From the NCBI GenBank assembly GCA_003342895.1, contig PTFA01000011.1, forward strand, positions 1,322,629-1,386,628: a DNA stretch of 64,000 nucleotides, written 5' to 3'. The notes beneath the pieces are model-generated. The model saw only the letters and a list, made by a program, of their open reading frames with translations, did no database searches and was not told where the DNA came from. The position numbers and the translations under genes are program-made. This document shows, in pieces, positions 1 to 12,584 of this stretch; positions within the stretch are counted from its first letter, which is position 1; the number at the start of each line of letters is the position of its first letter. The stretch comes from Casuarius casuarius. Its lineage: Eukaryota > Chordata > Aves > Casuariiformes > Casuariidae.

Positions 1-3000
1 TTTGGTAAAGTTTAACCTTATCATATTTTTCTTTGATTTATGTCTTGCTGTTCTTTCTTGTTATCTGAGCATTATGTTCATTTTTATAACTGAGTCGTTA
101 GGTTGTTTGGATATTTTTAGGGTGGAAGCGAGTTCATAGTTCTTCCAGTTTTGGTCAGTTCCATTATTTTTCTACCTGAGCTTATTCTTTTTTAGTCCAT
201 TGTGTATTACTTCACATTTGTGAACATTTCGTTCAGATACAAAGCAGATGGAAAGTGTTCTAAACTTTAATAGGAGAGACAGAATCACTTCACCCGTCTG
301 CTAACCAGTTGGTGAAGCTGTGATCGAAAAGGGTTTATTAGTTCTTGTTTCATTTGTGTGAAAAAAAAAATGTAACCCAAGAGTTACACAACTGAAAATT
401 TTTTTATACACTACAATTCTGAAATGGATTCATTAACACTTCATTTTCTTTTTGTTCACTTATTTCTGATTAGTTTCTGAGCAAAACATTTCTCTGTTAT
501 ATGTAAGATGACTCTCCAGAGGTAGAATGTCTGTATATTGTCATTTTACATATGTGATTCTTACTCTATCATACACAGACATTTGGAAAAACACATCTAA
601 AACATAGTGTATAAATAAAAATATCTTTAAAGAATTTATGTCCCAAAGTGGATTATGCTGTTGGAAGATAGTGTGACTTTTAGGTATCAGAGTTCTGAAA
701 TGGGATTCAGGCAACGTGAGTGATATTGGATCTTTCCGATTGTTGTTCTGGTGAACATAGGGCTGTGTTTGTTTCACATCTGTGGTGCAGGTGGGACAAA
801 AATCACTTAGTCATTTTGAGCCTGCTAAAATAGGAATAACAAAGTTAATCCACAGCATCTGCCAAAAAAAGAACATTTGAAAAAGTTGAAAAAAGTTCTA
901 ATTCAAACATGTAATTTTCAGAAATTCTGAATTTCTGCCAACTCTGTGGTGGATTTCAAAATTGGGAAGGAATCCACACAAAAATGTCAGTCTGCTTCTG
1001 TATTTGTACTTTTGCTTCTATAACCTTTTGGTAAAGTGAAAGACGATGTCAAGTATTACCCCTGTCCTTTATACAGTAAACATATATTTAGGACAGGAAG
1101 AAAGGAATTGTATTGGAACCACCTGGCAATTATGTTTCTTTATTAAATGATCTGTAACCTTTTCTTGTGCTTGTAGGTTTATTAATAACTATATTTAAGT
1201 ACAAGAATTGGAAGTATTTGTCTCATGTATAAAATGCAGAAAGCAAACAACTGTCTTCCGTGTTAAAAAAAAAAAAAAGTCATTATTTTATGAGCTGCTC
1301 CAAGTTAACAGCTGACAATTTTATTAGTTTCATTGGGTCTTCGCTGAAAATTGCTACTTATTTTGCATTGCAAATTGAGAAGAGGATCTAAGAGGAAGGA
1401 GATTTTAATGACACGTTTTTCCTTTAATGTCTTTATTCTCAGTTCATATCTATCTCAAGCATCTAACACGGAAAGTCATTATGTTTTACTGCTTGCAGGT
1501 AGTTTTGTAAAACTGATTGGTGACTTCTGTCTGCTTTCCTGGTAAGATACCAGTAGAGTGGTTGGAAACACTTTTGTGAAGCAGTTTTCTGTTTGCAAAT
1601 GCAGTTATCAAGTATTTTGCAAAATAAGTTGGCCTTCATTTTATTTTGGAAAATGTCAAAACCATCCACTTCAAATCCAGATGCTTTATAAGGGCTTTTA
1701 AAATGATTATTATGTTTAGCTAACTTTTCTGGCCATCTGTAAAATTTAAGTTACCTTCCTCACAGGAGGATTAATTACAAAATTTGCCCCAAATTGTTGC
1801 AGATGAAGGTGTTACTTGCAGGCTAGCCACTTAATAATGTTCAACATCTATTTCGCCTGACATGGAGCTACCTTTAGTATGAAATATATAGAAAAGACAG
1901 AGCTTGTTCAGCGAAGCCAGTAAGCTTCAAGAAAGCTGCTTGATTTCATAAATAGAGACCAAACCCAAGGCTGACTTTCCTGCACTTTGTTGATTCCTCT
2001 CTCTGCACTCCAGCAGAGAGCATCAGCCAGTCTAACTAATTTCCAGTCAGTCCTTGGGATTAAGATTATTTTTAAAGGGTTAAAAATTGAATCTCTTGTT
2101 CTTACACATAGGAGCTTCTGAAGCAATGTTTTATTTTGTAATTTCAAATACTCATTTTAGTCCACTAGTCTTCTCTGGATAGCATAATAAATGTTACCAG
2201 TTGCAAAATGTGAGAAGTTACATGTCTGCCTTTTATCTGAGGTCTATTAAAGGATTTCTGAAGAGAATATAATAAGAAAAGCTAAAATAAGGAAACAGAA
2301 ACAGATTTTTAAGGGAAGAACACTGCTTAACAAAACAAAAAGACATTTAAAATTATATTTATGCTACTTTCAAAGTGAAGACCATCGTCCTTGCTGACTA
2401 CANACCTTTTCTGTGGGTAGTACTTAAATAAAATTTAAGGCCAAATGTCTGCTTTCCAGAACACAAGTGTAAATACAGAGGTACTTCATAGAACTCAGTC
2501 AAATTATTCTTCATTTATAATAATGAATATGCAACAAAAATTCATTCTTTGTGTTTATGAATGTCAATTAAGATACAGGTGTAAAACCTAAAATGCTTTT
2601 GGAGGCTCTGGAACTGAAGTTTACAGAATGTATAGTTGTCTCCCTGAAACTCGGCTGACTTTGACTGAGAACCAAGACAGAGGGAGAAACTGGCCATTGC
2701 TGTGACACAGAGGTCTGAGACTGTATATCTCATACTGTTATACGTGTTTCCCCTTTTCCATTAATTTCCAAGTTTCAACTCTGTGATGAGGAACTCACAA
2801 GTCTGACTACAGAAATTAAAAAAAAAAGTTTTCATTTTTAAACACGTTTTTTTTAATCCCCTAAATACCTCTTATTTGGTAATTCATAACTATGTAACTG
2901 TATTGAAAAACACAGCAAAAAAAGTGCATTATATTTGAATTGCACTGCAGCATAGGAGGTAGATTTGGGTTTGGATCTGTTTTACATGTTAGAAGTTCTC

Positions 3001-6000
3001 CATTTAACATGTAATTTCTGCCAATATTGTTGGCAGCTAAAAAGACAAGAAAGCAACATATTTTCAGAAAAAGCATAGTTGAAATTCTTTTAATATAGTT
3101 CAGGAAATGTAAAGGATCAGGGTCAGTTACTCTTCCTGATGAAACTAAGAAAGCGTTTGAAAATGTGTATGAGGAATTCCTCTTCCATACATTCATGTGT
3201 TAGCAAGTTCTTTGCAGCCCTATCCTGATATTCGTGAATTTCATGCATTGTTTGAATTATTTCCTGGAATAATTTTCTTAAGCAGTATTTGGCCTACATG
3301 TTATTTGTGGGTAGCTGACTGCAAGCGTTTGCTGCTGAAAATTTGCTTTATTTGGCTGTCACTGTGGCTCTCTCACTGGTTAAGCATCATATTTGCTCTC
3401 ATATGTCCAGAGCAATNATTTGTATTTAAAAATTTGAAGTTTGCTTCTCACAAAGTTTGTTTCCACTTAGAATCTGATGATTGTGTGGAAACTCCTTCTA
3501 GTATGCTAGCTTGGTGGGATATTTATGTAATTTAAACTCAGTAGGGGCAGTGAACAGGTCAAAACAAAAATTTAGATTGCTCCATTTTGCAACATTCTTC
3601 AAGCCCTGTTTTTACAGTAATTCTTACTGCAAAACTGCTATTTTTGTTGGCCAAACTTTTTGTTGAAAAGTTCCTTTTTTTACCATTCAGGTCAGATGGC
3701 TTCAGATGGTCAAAAAGTATTGCTGCCCTGCTGTAATTTTGCTTGCTTGCTTCTCACTCTTAGAAACTTTAAGACTGAAGGACTGAAGGAAGGAGCTTTC
3801 AGTTTTATAGTCAGAGCCTTTCAGTGCTGCTCAGACTTTGTGATTGTCCAGGTATTAACAAAAGGGTCTAGGCTTGGCAGAATGCTGCAGAACAGAAGCC
3901 TACATATGAATTTTTAGCCCCATTCAAAAAAACATCAACAATGTAATCTGTATCCTAAAATGGACAGCCTGCTCTGAAAGAATTCAAATAATGTAAACCT
4001 AATACGCTAGCTGTCCTTCTGTTAAGCTTAAGACAATGAAATCATGGATATGGAAAAACTTAACTACAAATCACACAGAAAAATAAAATGTTACACTAAA
4101 TAATACTCCTTGATATATAATCATAATTTGAGTTGCATGTGGAATGCAGCAGTGAGACTTAAGGGATTTGGGGGCACTTCAGTTGGTCAGCGTGATAGAG
4201 ACATAAAAGACCTGTTGCGGTGTGACTTTATCCAGCAGTCATTAGTATCATGCCTGAGGTTAATACAAATGAACCATTGTTCCTCCAAAGTTCGAAATTG
4301 CTAGGGCTTACTGTTAGTATGTACAGTAAAACATCTATTTGCACTTTTGCACCTCTAATTTGACTCTGTTGATGAAACTCAGACAAGAATTCACAACAGA
4401 TTGAAATATATAGCTTAAATAGTAATGTAGACAGGTCAGAATGTGTCCTTAGTTTGCACATTTGATGTTTATTGCGATTCAGAGGGATTATGTTCTATTT
4501 TTCTTAGCTCAGTGTGCTAAGTTTACCATGTGCAGCCCTCATTAGTGTTAATGGCAATTCTAAGCTGGAAATGCTGGAAAAGGAAACTGCACAAAGCCAT
4601 TGCCTGATGCAGTGAATGCTTTGTCCGTCGAAATTCGCAGTGCAGCCAAATGTGAGATGTAAGGCTAGTCATATACCGAAAATGGTAGACACACAGAGCC
4701 AGAACGTTTTAAAAGCTCTCTAAGGCTCTTTTAAAGAGCCTATAGACTGTCCTACCAGTATTGACTGGTGGTTGTTAAGGGTATTTCTCTGAGCAGCTAT
4801 GAATCCCACCAAATGGCCAGTGACGTTATTTCTGTTGCTTCTGTCGCTGCACAGCTTAATCTGTATTATGAGAAAAAGAAAATCATTTCAGCCACACACT
4901 GGTATTTTTTGCCTTCACTGTCTCCACTGATTTTGGTGGGAAAAAAGTAAATTGAGGAGCATTGAAATACCCAGGCATATTATACACCCCACCAGGATGC
5001 TAAAAAGATAGAAGCTCCTTAAAAACCCTAGTCTGAGGTACAGCTAAAGACTGGAGGACTGACATCTGGGAGCAGCTGAAATTTTACTTGTTCATTATCC
5101 AAGAGGAAGCTCTGGTAAATTTTTTGTCAATGGAAAACATAGAGCTAGAAAGTAAAAAGTCCAGTGTGACTTTCAAGCCTGTAAGGGCCTCAGTTCCCTC
5201 TTAGGGAGGAATTTCACTTTACAAAATCAGATTATAAACACCTAAATTTTGCCACAGGAAATTACTTTATGTTTTTAAATGCTTTCCCCTTTAAAAGAAA
5301 GCATATATGTCCTGTAGTCTCTGTAGTCTGGTTGCAGAAAGGAAACTGCTAGATTTAAGATTTGAAAGTTGGTTTGTGTTGTTTGGAGGAAGGAGTGGAA
5401 AGAGAGGAGGTACTGCCACCTCAAATACAGGATCATGCCTGCAGAATTCCTCTCTGTATTTGCAGAATCCCATCCTTTGTGCATAAGAAATGAGAGGATA
5501 TTTTCCTGTTATTTGTCTTGTTTCCTGAACTTATAAATCAATATATCCCTTTCTCACCAAATAGCAATCCACAGTTGAGATTATCATGCCATAGTGGGAA
5601 GGTTTCTGATGATGTTTTCTGTGTTTTTTGTTGTTATTGTATGGTGTAACAAAAGTTTCCCTGCTTTGTGACAAAAAGCTGTGCTAATGATAACAAACTA
5701 GAGTTCCCCCTGCCACTGTGCATGATTCAAAGGTTAATTCCAACTGTTAGCATAATGGGCACATCCAGAGAAAGCTTTCAGCAATAGGGCATTTTGTAAC
5801 TGGCATCTCACTGTTAAATGCTCCTCTTTAACATAAGTCTTGTTGATTTTTTTCAGGGCACCACACGTCAGCAAATACAGCTCTGTAGATAGATAGACAG
5901 TAAGGACGAACAGAATAAAAGTCTTTCCATGACAGTTGACAGATAACACAATGGGGGTATATCATAGTTTGGTCAAAGCAACAAAATAAAAAGAGTTTTA

Positions 6001-9000
6001 GAAAGAGGAGGCAGGGGAAAATAATAAGAAAGGAAAAGATAGAGGGAAATGTTCTGTTTCACTTCCCCTGAGCAAACATGTAGTTTCCATGATTTCTTTT
6101 TAATGACTCTCTTCTGAAGCTAGTAGGTACTGATTTATGAAAAGCTGTAAAAGATCAGGTGGAACCCTGCAGGACGTCGTTTACAGCTGCATGGATTGCA
6201 ACCCATCTAATTTGTCTAGTAAAGTGTGAGCTCATGGCACACATCACCCAGCCCATAAATTTCATGTTCGGACCTTCTGTCTAGGGGCTGGGTCAGAGGG
6301 AAAAAAAACTGCCGATGTGTGCAGATGCTCTGAAAGCCCAGCTTTCCCTTGGTGCATGTGAGGAGACATCGCAGGCTCTTCGCAGTGAGACAAATTCCTG
6401 TTCATTGATAAACTGTCCAGATGTCCTCTCTGAGGAGGAAAGTAACTAATTTTTGTTTGGAATCCTACAAGGAGAAAAATGATACTTTACAGTGCTGGTT
6501 ATTCTGAGGTCACTTACATTAAAATTAGGTCATATTTTTTGTTCTGATGATACTTTGGTCCAAGTAATAAACATAAAAGCTCTTTTGGGCCACTCTAATT
6601 CCTAATCCTAGAGACCTGTTCTATTTCAACTTGTTTATACTTTTTTTCATTACTGATTCTTGAGTCAGGCCTTGTTTTATTAGATTTAAGTTGAAAAGAC
6701 ATACTAGGCTGGGGAAAAAAAAGCGAAACGCCATGCTGTATCACTAAGAACACTTCATAAATACTCTTAATAACTGTCTTGGGATTCCAGACCCTATACC
6801 CAGAAAACCATAAATAAAAAGCATTGGCTCTTCTTGGGACAAACAGTAGTCCGGGAGACGCAGGCTGTACAGCTACTGAATAAAAATATCTTGGGCCTGA
6901 TTGTCAAACCTGAGCCTTTAACTGGAAGGCATTTAGAGCTGTATATCATGTAGGTCCTAAGATCTGGTTTTAGCCTGAGAACAAGAACATAAGTCTGTTG
7001 GATCTTCTTTCCTTAGCTCAGGCTGTATTTTGGTGTTGCTATACATGCGTTCCCTTCTTTCTTGTTTTGGGGGTCAGAGCTGGGTTCTGGTGTTTTCTGT
7101 CGCTTTCATTTCCATCTACAGTTGTTCTCAGGATGTAAGGTCCATAGTTGGTGTCAATGGTTAGCCATTTACAGCGGTCAAGGTGCAGGCCCCAGCATCT
7201 CTGGAGTCTGTTACAGCAGGCAGCAGCCTTCTTGTCTTGGCTGAGCTCTGGAGAGAAGATAGTTAGGCCAAAGGTGCCCAGTCAGGGACATCAGTGCTCT
7301 GAGACCCGGTGAAAATCGAAGTTGAATATACAGCAGCAGTTGTCCATTTATGATTTTGAAGTCAGATTTTCAGCATCCGACTAGGTCTATAATGGTGTCC
7401 TGAGATGCCAGAAGGTAAAAAGATACTAAAATCATTTTTTGTTCTTGAAAGAAATCAGATGATTTATGATGATTAGCAAAGCATCAAAGGTAGAAGGTGC
7501 TGTTTAATATGTAGACAATACAAAGTTATTTGATCTCAAAACCAGATTGTTCTTTTCTTCAAAATTCAGGTAAAAAATCTCAGTGTAACTGATGTGGTAT
7601 TTCCTGTTTCCAGTGAGAGTCAGATATACTGCAAGAGTATGCTATTTTAGTACTTCTGATCTTGATGAAACTTAACAAAAACAAGCATTGGGGTAGAGAG
7701 GTTTTGTTTGGATTTTTCTAGACTGCTTATAAGAGTTTAAATTTGGTGTTTTGAAGCACTTAATGATCTTGGGAGCCTTTACAAACTCTTCCTTTAGCCT
7801 TTTTTGCAATGCTCAGAGATAGCTTAGCTTTGGGACAAAGAGGTACCAATAACTTTGGTACCAAAAACTGTAACCTACCGGTTAGACTGCATGATCACTA
7901 TCTTCAAATTATGGTGTTTGTCTAACCACATCTCATTTCACTTCCCACCAGTGAAGAAATTCACTTTGGATGGATTTAGCTGTAGTAATCATCAAATTCA
8001 CTAGAGTCATGGAAATAGAATCTACCAGAGAAGACAGATTGTGCAGCTGCAGCGATAACTGCTTTGGATCTCCTCTAGTTCAGCCTCCTGTGCTCATGAG
8101 TCAGCACCACGCTGATCTCACAGCTAAGCATGTGCTTAGCTTTATGCATGAGCTGACATAAACACCATAAGCTGCTCATACTTAAAATGGAGCATGTTTC
8201 TTTTCTGAAGGAGGGCTAAAAGCTGTCCAGTGTAGACACATGTTTTTCAGTGGAGGGCAAAATGAGGAAATACCAGGTGATGTTCTCTAATAGCATCTGA
8301 CTAGTCAAGGAAGCTATTATCATACTAATTAGCACTGAGATAGTAAAGTAATTAGAATTAGTAAGATGCCTTGTCAGTAGAAAGACATTACTGATTGTAT
8401 TGCTGTTCAGAGGTTTACACAGTTTAGAAAAGATAGCAAGTCAGTGAGGAAGAACAGCTAGGAACAGATTCACTGCGCACCCTGAAAGCTGGGCATCTCA
8501 TGTAAGCTTTTTGTCTTGAAGACCTGTTTCGGAATGCGCAAATCCCCTAGAAATGCATGTGTCTCTCCACGGACTGAAGCAATAGTTCAGAAAACTATCT
8601 GGGTTTACATGCTGTATTTTTAGATGGCTAAAACTAAGTGAGGTAGATCCTATCTCTAGCAACTAAGTACGGAAAGGCTGGTGATTTTTTTAACCTCTCT
8701 GCCCTTAGATAAGAAGTCATAATATAATAACAAGACCATGAAAACAAGAATCCTGTGGTCGGACAGGACTGAATTTCTGGATCAATATGGGAGCAGACAG
8801 TTGTGCCACTTGTGGTATGCCAAGTTCAGGGTCAGCTGCAATACATTTACTCCTTGATGAAAAAATATACATTTAATCCTTATCTTTATTTTCGGATGAA
8901 TGTTTTGTTCTCAATAGCTTCTAGTTAGAGAGACAGGGAAAGGTTTAAATGGATAAAGAAACATAATGGTATGTTTTCTTTAATTCCTTTTAGTGAGATA

Positions 9001-10383
9001 GGAAAAAGACACAGGGACCCAGGCATGAAAAGGCTGGCACTGTAATGCCAAGAAAATAGGAAATGTTTTCATTGAAAATCCACCTGCAAATATGGAAGGA
9101 TTGTTGTTTTTAGTTGCTAACCTGAAATAGGTTTTAGGTACTTTTAGGCACAATATTGGTATTTTTCCTGCATGTATTTTAATGCTGTAATAATTGTCCA
9201 AACCAGTGCTTAAATTAACCCATGGTTCATACAGGAAAGGTTCTGCACCTCAGTGCCTATGTTAATTCCTGGGGAGAATGCTTAAATAGTGCTTAATGAA
9301 ATAGAAGATGTTTTATTTCACAACTGAACTCTCTTCAAGATCAGTTGTAGCCCAAAGTCAGTGCAATCTGTGGCTCATGCAATGACTTCCACAAAACACG
9401 TGAGTGTGCATGATATGTCTGAAGAGCAGTGACGGCATTGAAACAAAAAATGCAAAAAAGGGTTTGAAGACTGAGTCACCATCTTGCAACTGTAGTCTTG
9501 ACTCCTTTCAATGTGAGATTTGAGGTGCCATGAGTGAGCGGAGTAAAGGGAAGTGATTTCTAACTGATTTCTTCTTTGATTTTTAAATAGAGAACTTTGT
9601 TGCCACCATGTCAGTTCAGCATCCTTCATAAGCACCAAGCTGATTTCAAAGGCAGATGATTCCATTCTTACCTTGAAATTATTTGTATGATATCTTTATG
9701 GAAATTTCAGTCCTAGCATGGCCACCATGGGCATGGCAAATGCATGTACATTTGGCTCAATGTATTTAACCACAAAATTCCTCATTTCTGTCTCTGCGCA
9801 TTGTAAAATACAAATCTCACATGGACAGTTACGTTTGTCTCGCACATTCCCTTAATGTTTGATTTTTAGATTTAATATAATTTTTTAAAGCCACTAGAGT
9901 CCAATTATTTGTGCTTCCAACTGTAATAGCACCATCTAGGGTTTTGCGATAGGCTGCAATACTCTGAATGTTTTATGTGTGTAAATTCTACCAACACACT
10001 CCATTTGAAATTAGGAGTGTGCATCATAGTAGGAACTAGTACATTGTTTGGGACTAGATGAATCATATAAATAAAATCTGAATTAGGCTTGTCTTTGCTA
10101 ATCACATTAAACTGTAATGTAACAATACATTTCATGAGTTGGTGGTGTTTCAGTGATGTTTTCAGTCATTTAAACCGTGGGCATGAAAAGCAAAATGATT
10201 ACACAGTGTTCCTCAAAGCTGCCAGTGTGGATAAATGAGGCCTCAGTGACAGATAAATTCCACAGATGAACAGAAAAGCTGCATGTAGCCTCGAAGCTCT
10301 TACTGATGCTGGTGTTTAGACACAAATAAATCCATCCTTATCCTTGCTCCCTCACTTTCATCACATTCTTTTTTTTATTTCAG
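1..10383 (+). other. EPHA6: Intron of EPHA6 (3' part only; left end outside window)
   Basis: This stretch ends at a T-rich tract followed by AG at 10382-10383, the acceptor of the first EPHA6 exon in the window. In Eph genes the exon before the SAM exon encodes the end of the kinase domain, so this should be the intron between kinase and SAM. I looked for coding sequence on both strands and saw none; open frames are short and stop-rich. The DNA is AT-rich, with short A tracts (361-370, 1265-1278), a small TAGA repeat near 5888, a near-perfect palindrome at 4723-4741 and one possible old CR1 3' end near 8000. The intron assignment follows from the flanking exon; the absence of other genes is my reading. 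Confidence 0.85.
7995..8120 (-). mobile_element. Possible old CR1 LINE 3' end (weak)
   Basis: The stretch containing AGAGTCATGGAAATAGAAT and, after an interrupted part, CTCTAGTTCAGCCTCCTG and CATGAGTCAGCACCA resembles the reverse complement of the avian CR1 3' end. That end carries a tail of short TCATAGAAT-type words followed by the 'catctagttccaacc' and 'gcagggacacc' blocks. The match is patchy and based on memory of the consensus. If right, the element is a heavily diverged, 5'-truncated minus-strand copy inside the EPHA6 intron. Confidence 0.3.
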
Positions 10384-10539
10384 GCCATCAAATCTTCTCC
10401 TGGACCAAAGTAACATTGATATTTCAGCCTTCCGCACAACAGGTGATTGGCTCAACGGTTTCCGGACAGGACAGTGCAAAGACATTTTCACAGGCGTGGA
10501 ATACAGTTCCTGTGATACAATAGCCAAGATTTCCACAGA
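10384..10539 (+). CDS. EPHA6: EPHA6 penultimate coding exon: start and first part of the SAM domain
   Basis: This exon encodes the juxta-SAM linker and the first helices of the sterile alpha motif of EphA6, a receptor tyrosine kinase for GPI-anchored ephrin-A ligands in neural guidance. The SAM lies at the cytoplasmic C-terminus and mediates receptor clustering and adaptor binding. The exon is 156 bp, bounded by a T-rich tract plus AG and by GTAAGT. Its first base completes an arginine codon. The frame then reads PSNLLLDQSN, DISAFRTTGDWLNGF and QCKDIFTGVEYSSCDTIAK, ending in IST plus two bases of a split Asp codon. The Trp of GDWLNGF and the Tyr of EYSSCD are positions conserved in Eph SAM domains. 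As I recall mammalian EPHA6, most residues agree. EPHA3, EPHA5 and EPHA7 differ strongly here (they read GEWLEAIKM-like), so the paralog call is firm. Confidence 0.96.
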
Positions 10540-11905
10540 GTAAGTTTGAACTGACCACAACTCTTTGTCACTGGTTATGGCCAGGGCTACAGGTTTAAAT
10601 ATAAGCATAAGAGTAGCATTTCTTATACCAAGTTTCTAGGGTGTAGCCAAATGTTAGGTTTAAAGTGACAAATTTCTATTAATGTTGTACTTGAAATACA
10701 CGTGGAGGAAACTGTTAGATACTCTGTTGGTAGCGCGAAGGCTATAGTCTTATAGGTTATTCTCACTTATGACAAGGAAATTTCAGTTTCTTCTGAAGAA
10801 ATAGCAGTATGCATGATGTGGTACACCGGTGTTATGTTCCTTCACTCACAGTTTAGGAAGTTTCTGAGCTGATAGTTTATAATCTGCCTTTTACATGGAG
10901 TTTCTCACACGTGGCACCTATGCCAATCTCTTCCTTTATTGCCCGTTCCATATTCAATCAAGCCAGGGTGACCCAGGGCAAGCGCTATGTAGCTGCTGGT
11001 CTGTCTTTGTTCCTGTGATAAGGAATAACATGGTAATGTTCTCTTTGCACCTGAAAAAAGGCATTAGGTACAGCTATGAACTCACTGTAAAAGAAAATCT
11101 TGACTCCTTATTTGGTAGATGGGTACAAGACAAGTGAGGAAGAAGTAACCAACAGCTGCGGTATTGAAAATTAAACACATTAATGCTGTTAATTAGTGTA
11201 TTATTGCAACTATAAAAAGGCTGATAATGGCTTATTATAACAATTACCCTATGGGGAGAGTGCAGAAATCCTCTAGGAATGTCCAATTTCCTGTGAACTG
11301 CTGGTTAATTAGCTCTTAGCAAAGTGTTAAAACACTTCCCTGTTGCACAAGGAGCAAAGAGAATGGACTGCCTGGAGAAACAGAAGGTGAAAAACACGGT
11401 NGACCCTGGAAGTTTGGCCACAACCATTAATCTCAATGTTGATATCAGAGTTAGGAAAACTGTTCAGAGGGCTCAGTACATAAGAGCAAGATGTCAGCTC
11501 TGGCCAGGAAAAACAGTCAGACTGGTAGGGGAATGGAGACAGTAGAGAAGCTCAAGCTCGCAGCTGGCCAAGAAGTGAACCCCTTGCCCCCAAGTCCCAA
11601 ATCCCAGTACATATATCACCAGAAAACACTGTTTCATTGTCTTTTCTTTCAAGTAAGCAAGCGGAACGAGGCTAAATGAGTTTTACTCTTTTCTTTCTCT
11701 GCTTTGCAGTCTCCTGTTGTTTTCATACAATAGCCCTTAGTACTTTTCCTGCCAGGGTTTGTGTCACAGCAGTATTTCCATACCTGGAGGCTCCTCCGAC
11801 GTAGCAATATAAGAAGGGCAAGTTGATTGCTGTCTGCTCACATCAGCTGTAGGAGACCTAGAGATAGTATGCTTACTCATGCAGTGCATGTTCTCTTTCT
11901 TCCAG
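10540..11905 (+). other. EPHA6: Last intron of EPHA6
   Basis: It starts with GTAAGT directly after the split codon and ends in a pyrimidine-rich TTCTCTTTCTTCCAG. Joining the two flanking exons restores the reading ST-D-DMKK, so it is a phase 2 intron. It is 1366 bp long. I see no other gene inside; the open frames at about 10895-11137 and 11324-11545 have no recognisable domain. One ambiguous base lies at 11401. Confidence 0.93.
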
Positions 11906-12011
11906 TGACATGAAGAAAGTCGGTGTTACAGTTGTGGGACCTCAAAAGAAGATTGTTAGCAGTATCAAAGCTCTAGAAACTCATACAAAGAACAGCCCTG
12001 TTCCTGTGTAA
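11906..12011 (+). CDS. EPHA6: EPHA6 last coding exon: end of SAM domain and PDZ-binding C-terminus
   Basis: The first base completes the Asp codon begun in the previous exon. The frame then reads DMKKVGVTVVGPQKKI, followed by a helix with SSIKALET and the tail KNSPVPV, ending in TAA at 12009-12011. The GVTVVGPQKKI segment is the typical fourth and fifth helix region of Eph SAM domains (GVTLxGHQKKI in most paralogs; the GPQ variant fits EPHA6). Val at the C-terminus preceded by Pro and Val matches the C-terminal PDZ ligand found across Eph receptors, which in relatives recruits PDZ scaffolds. No frameshift, missing residue or early stop is seen, so the C-terminus appears intact. Residue differences from mammals, such as Val in KKIV, are conservative. 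Confidence 0.96.
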
Positions 12012-12578
12012 GGTACCAAAATGATGTTGCTCAGGACAAAAAAGGGAGAGAAGTTGCTTCAAAGGGCAAAAGTGATGGCTGATAAACGGCACAATTTGAA
12101 GGAGTTCTTTGCAACAGCTTTGGAAACATAATGGTTGAAATTTCAAACCCACTAAGACACTCAGATATGGAGTATAAATGCCTTAAAAATAGGAGCGAAC
12201 TTTTTTTCTATCTATTAATCCAAAAGGGTGGGTGCTCTTAACCGACTGATGCAGATGATAATAAATTTCAAAAGAAAAAAATATGTAAAACTTCCTTCCA
12301 AGTAAAAAACAATGATACTAAAACCTAGAGCCATTTGATTATTAAGTGACCGAATAACACACAAAAAAACATGGACGTAAAAGCTGTGTATTTGATCTAT
12401 ACAGCAAACAAGAAGAAAGAAAGACTTGCAGTATTTTTATACACAGAAGAGATCTGTAACAGGTATTTTATTTCTTTAAAAGCAAGGAAAATAGAGGACT
12501 ATACCTCAAAACATATCTGGCCATATTTACTATAATGTCATTGTAACATGCTGTTCCAACTTCAGAAGGGAATACAGA

Positions 12579-12584
12579 AATAAA
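12579..12584 (+). terminator. EPHA6: Proximal poly(A) signal AATAAA of EPHA6
   Basis: A canonical AATAAA lies 568 bases after the stop codon. It is followed within about 10-30 bases by GT-rich sequence (GTTTGTAGTG, GAGTTAGTTG), the usual downstream cleavage element. It is the first well-placed signal after the stop, although an earlier AATAAA at 12260 lacks such a downstream GT-rich patch. Confidence 0.55.

Noticed and set aside
10375..10608. Minus-strand open frame across the SAM exon
   Set aside because: It is the antisense shadow of EPHA6 exon 10384-10539.
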